64,000 nucleotides of DNA, taken from Chloroflexota bacterium. Lineage in GTDB: Bacteria > Chloroflexota > Limnocylindria > QHBO01. Of the stretch, positions 63,238 through 64,000 are shown piece after piece. A program made the translations under genes and the position numbers. The stretch covers positions 30,156-94,155 of the forward strand of contig QHBO01000007.1 of NCBI GenBank assembly GCA_003243965.1. Direction: 5' to 3'. How positions within the stretch are numbered: the stretch's first letter is position 1; each line of letters begins with the position of its first letter. A model generated the notes under the pieces. It was given only the letters and a program-made list of their open reading frames with translations, was not told the DNA's origin and did no database searches.

Positions 63238-64000
<763 letters not shown>

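Overview
The window is GC-rich, gene-dense DNA that looks chromosomal throughout. It ends in the first ~760 bases of a 16S rRNA gene. The 16S text, a class I lysyl-tRNA synthetase, a PAC2 protein, a two-subunit B12 acyl-CoA mutase and many apparently leaderless promoters suggest an uncultivated Chloroflexota bacterium. That placement is an inference; no database search was possible.

Layout. 1-5.6 kb: large subunit of a B12-dependent acyl-CoA mutase (cut by the window edge), a glutamate dehydrogenase (GDH) homologue lacking its catalytic lysines, a phosphotriesterase-family hydrolase, a PolX-derived PHP protein and a dodecin. 5.9-15.3 kb (minus strand): an F420-type monooxygenase, an AT-hook protein of unusual architecture, a DUF1684 protein, a four-gene osmoprotectant ABC operon and a large membrane protein. 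15.4-26.3 kb (plus): folE, the mutase small subunit, meaB, a beta-oxidation set (3-hydroxyacyl-CoA dehydrogenase, acyl-CoA dehydrogenase, acyl-CoA synthetase, thiolase), a second GDH with all lysines present, and a DRTGG ATPase. 26.4-29.4 kb (minus): coaX-coaBC-panC. 29.5-45.5 kb: M16 peptidase, ndk, lepB, a sigma-54 with a zinc-ribbon insert, H+-pyrophosphatase, uppP, greA, lysK, serS and PAC2. 45.5-48.2 kb: tRNA genes, tdk and aroE. 48.2-53.5 kb: a compact island between a tRNA-Arg gene and copies of its 3' end, carrying a secreted small protein, a lipoprotein and an ABC efflux system. 53.6-59 kb: cell-surface and membrane proteins. 59.1-64 kb: the ancient order tadA / tRNA-Ser / SRP RNA / dnaX / ybaB / recR / rrn.

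How it fits together. The mutase, MeaB, beta-oxidation genes and the paired GDH subunits form a plausible branched-chain amino acid and acyl-CoA catabolism neighbourhood. The GDH pair resembles the regulatory/catalytic pair described in Thermus thermophilus.

Most notable observations. (1) TadA has Val in place of the catalytic Glu of its HAE motif, and the tRNA-Arg in the same window has anticodon GCG, not the TadA substrate ACG; together this suggests loss of inosine-34 decoding. (2) A GDH paralogue has lost all three active-site lysines. (3) PanC has lost most of its catalytic residues. (4) A tRNA-Arg island carries an unrecognised secreted peptide with its own ABC system. (5) At least eleven genes have a TANNNT -10 box 6-9 nt before the start codon, indicating leaderless transcription. 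(6) Sigma-54 carries a Cys4 insertion after region I.
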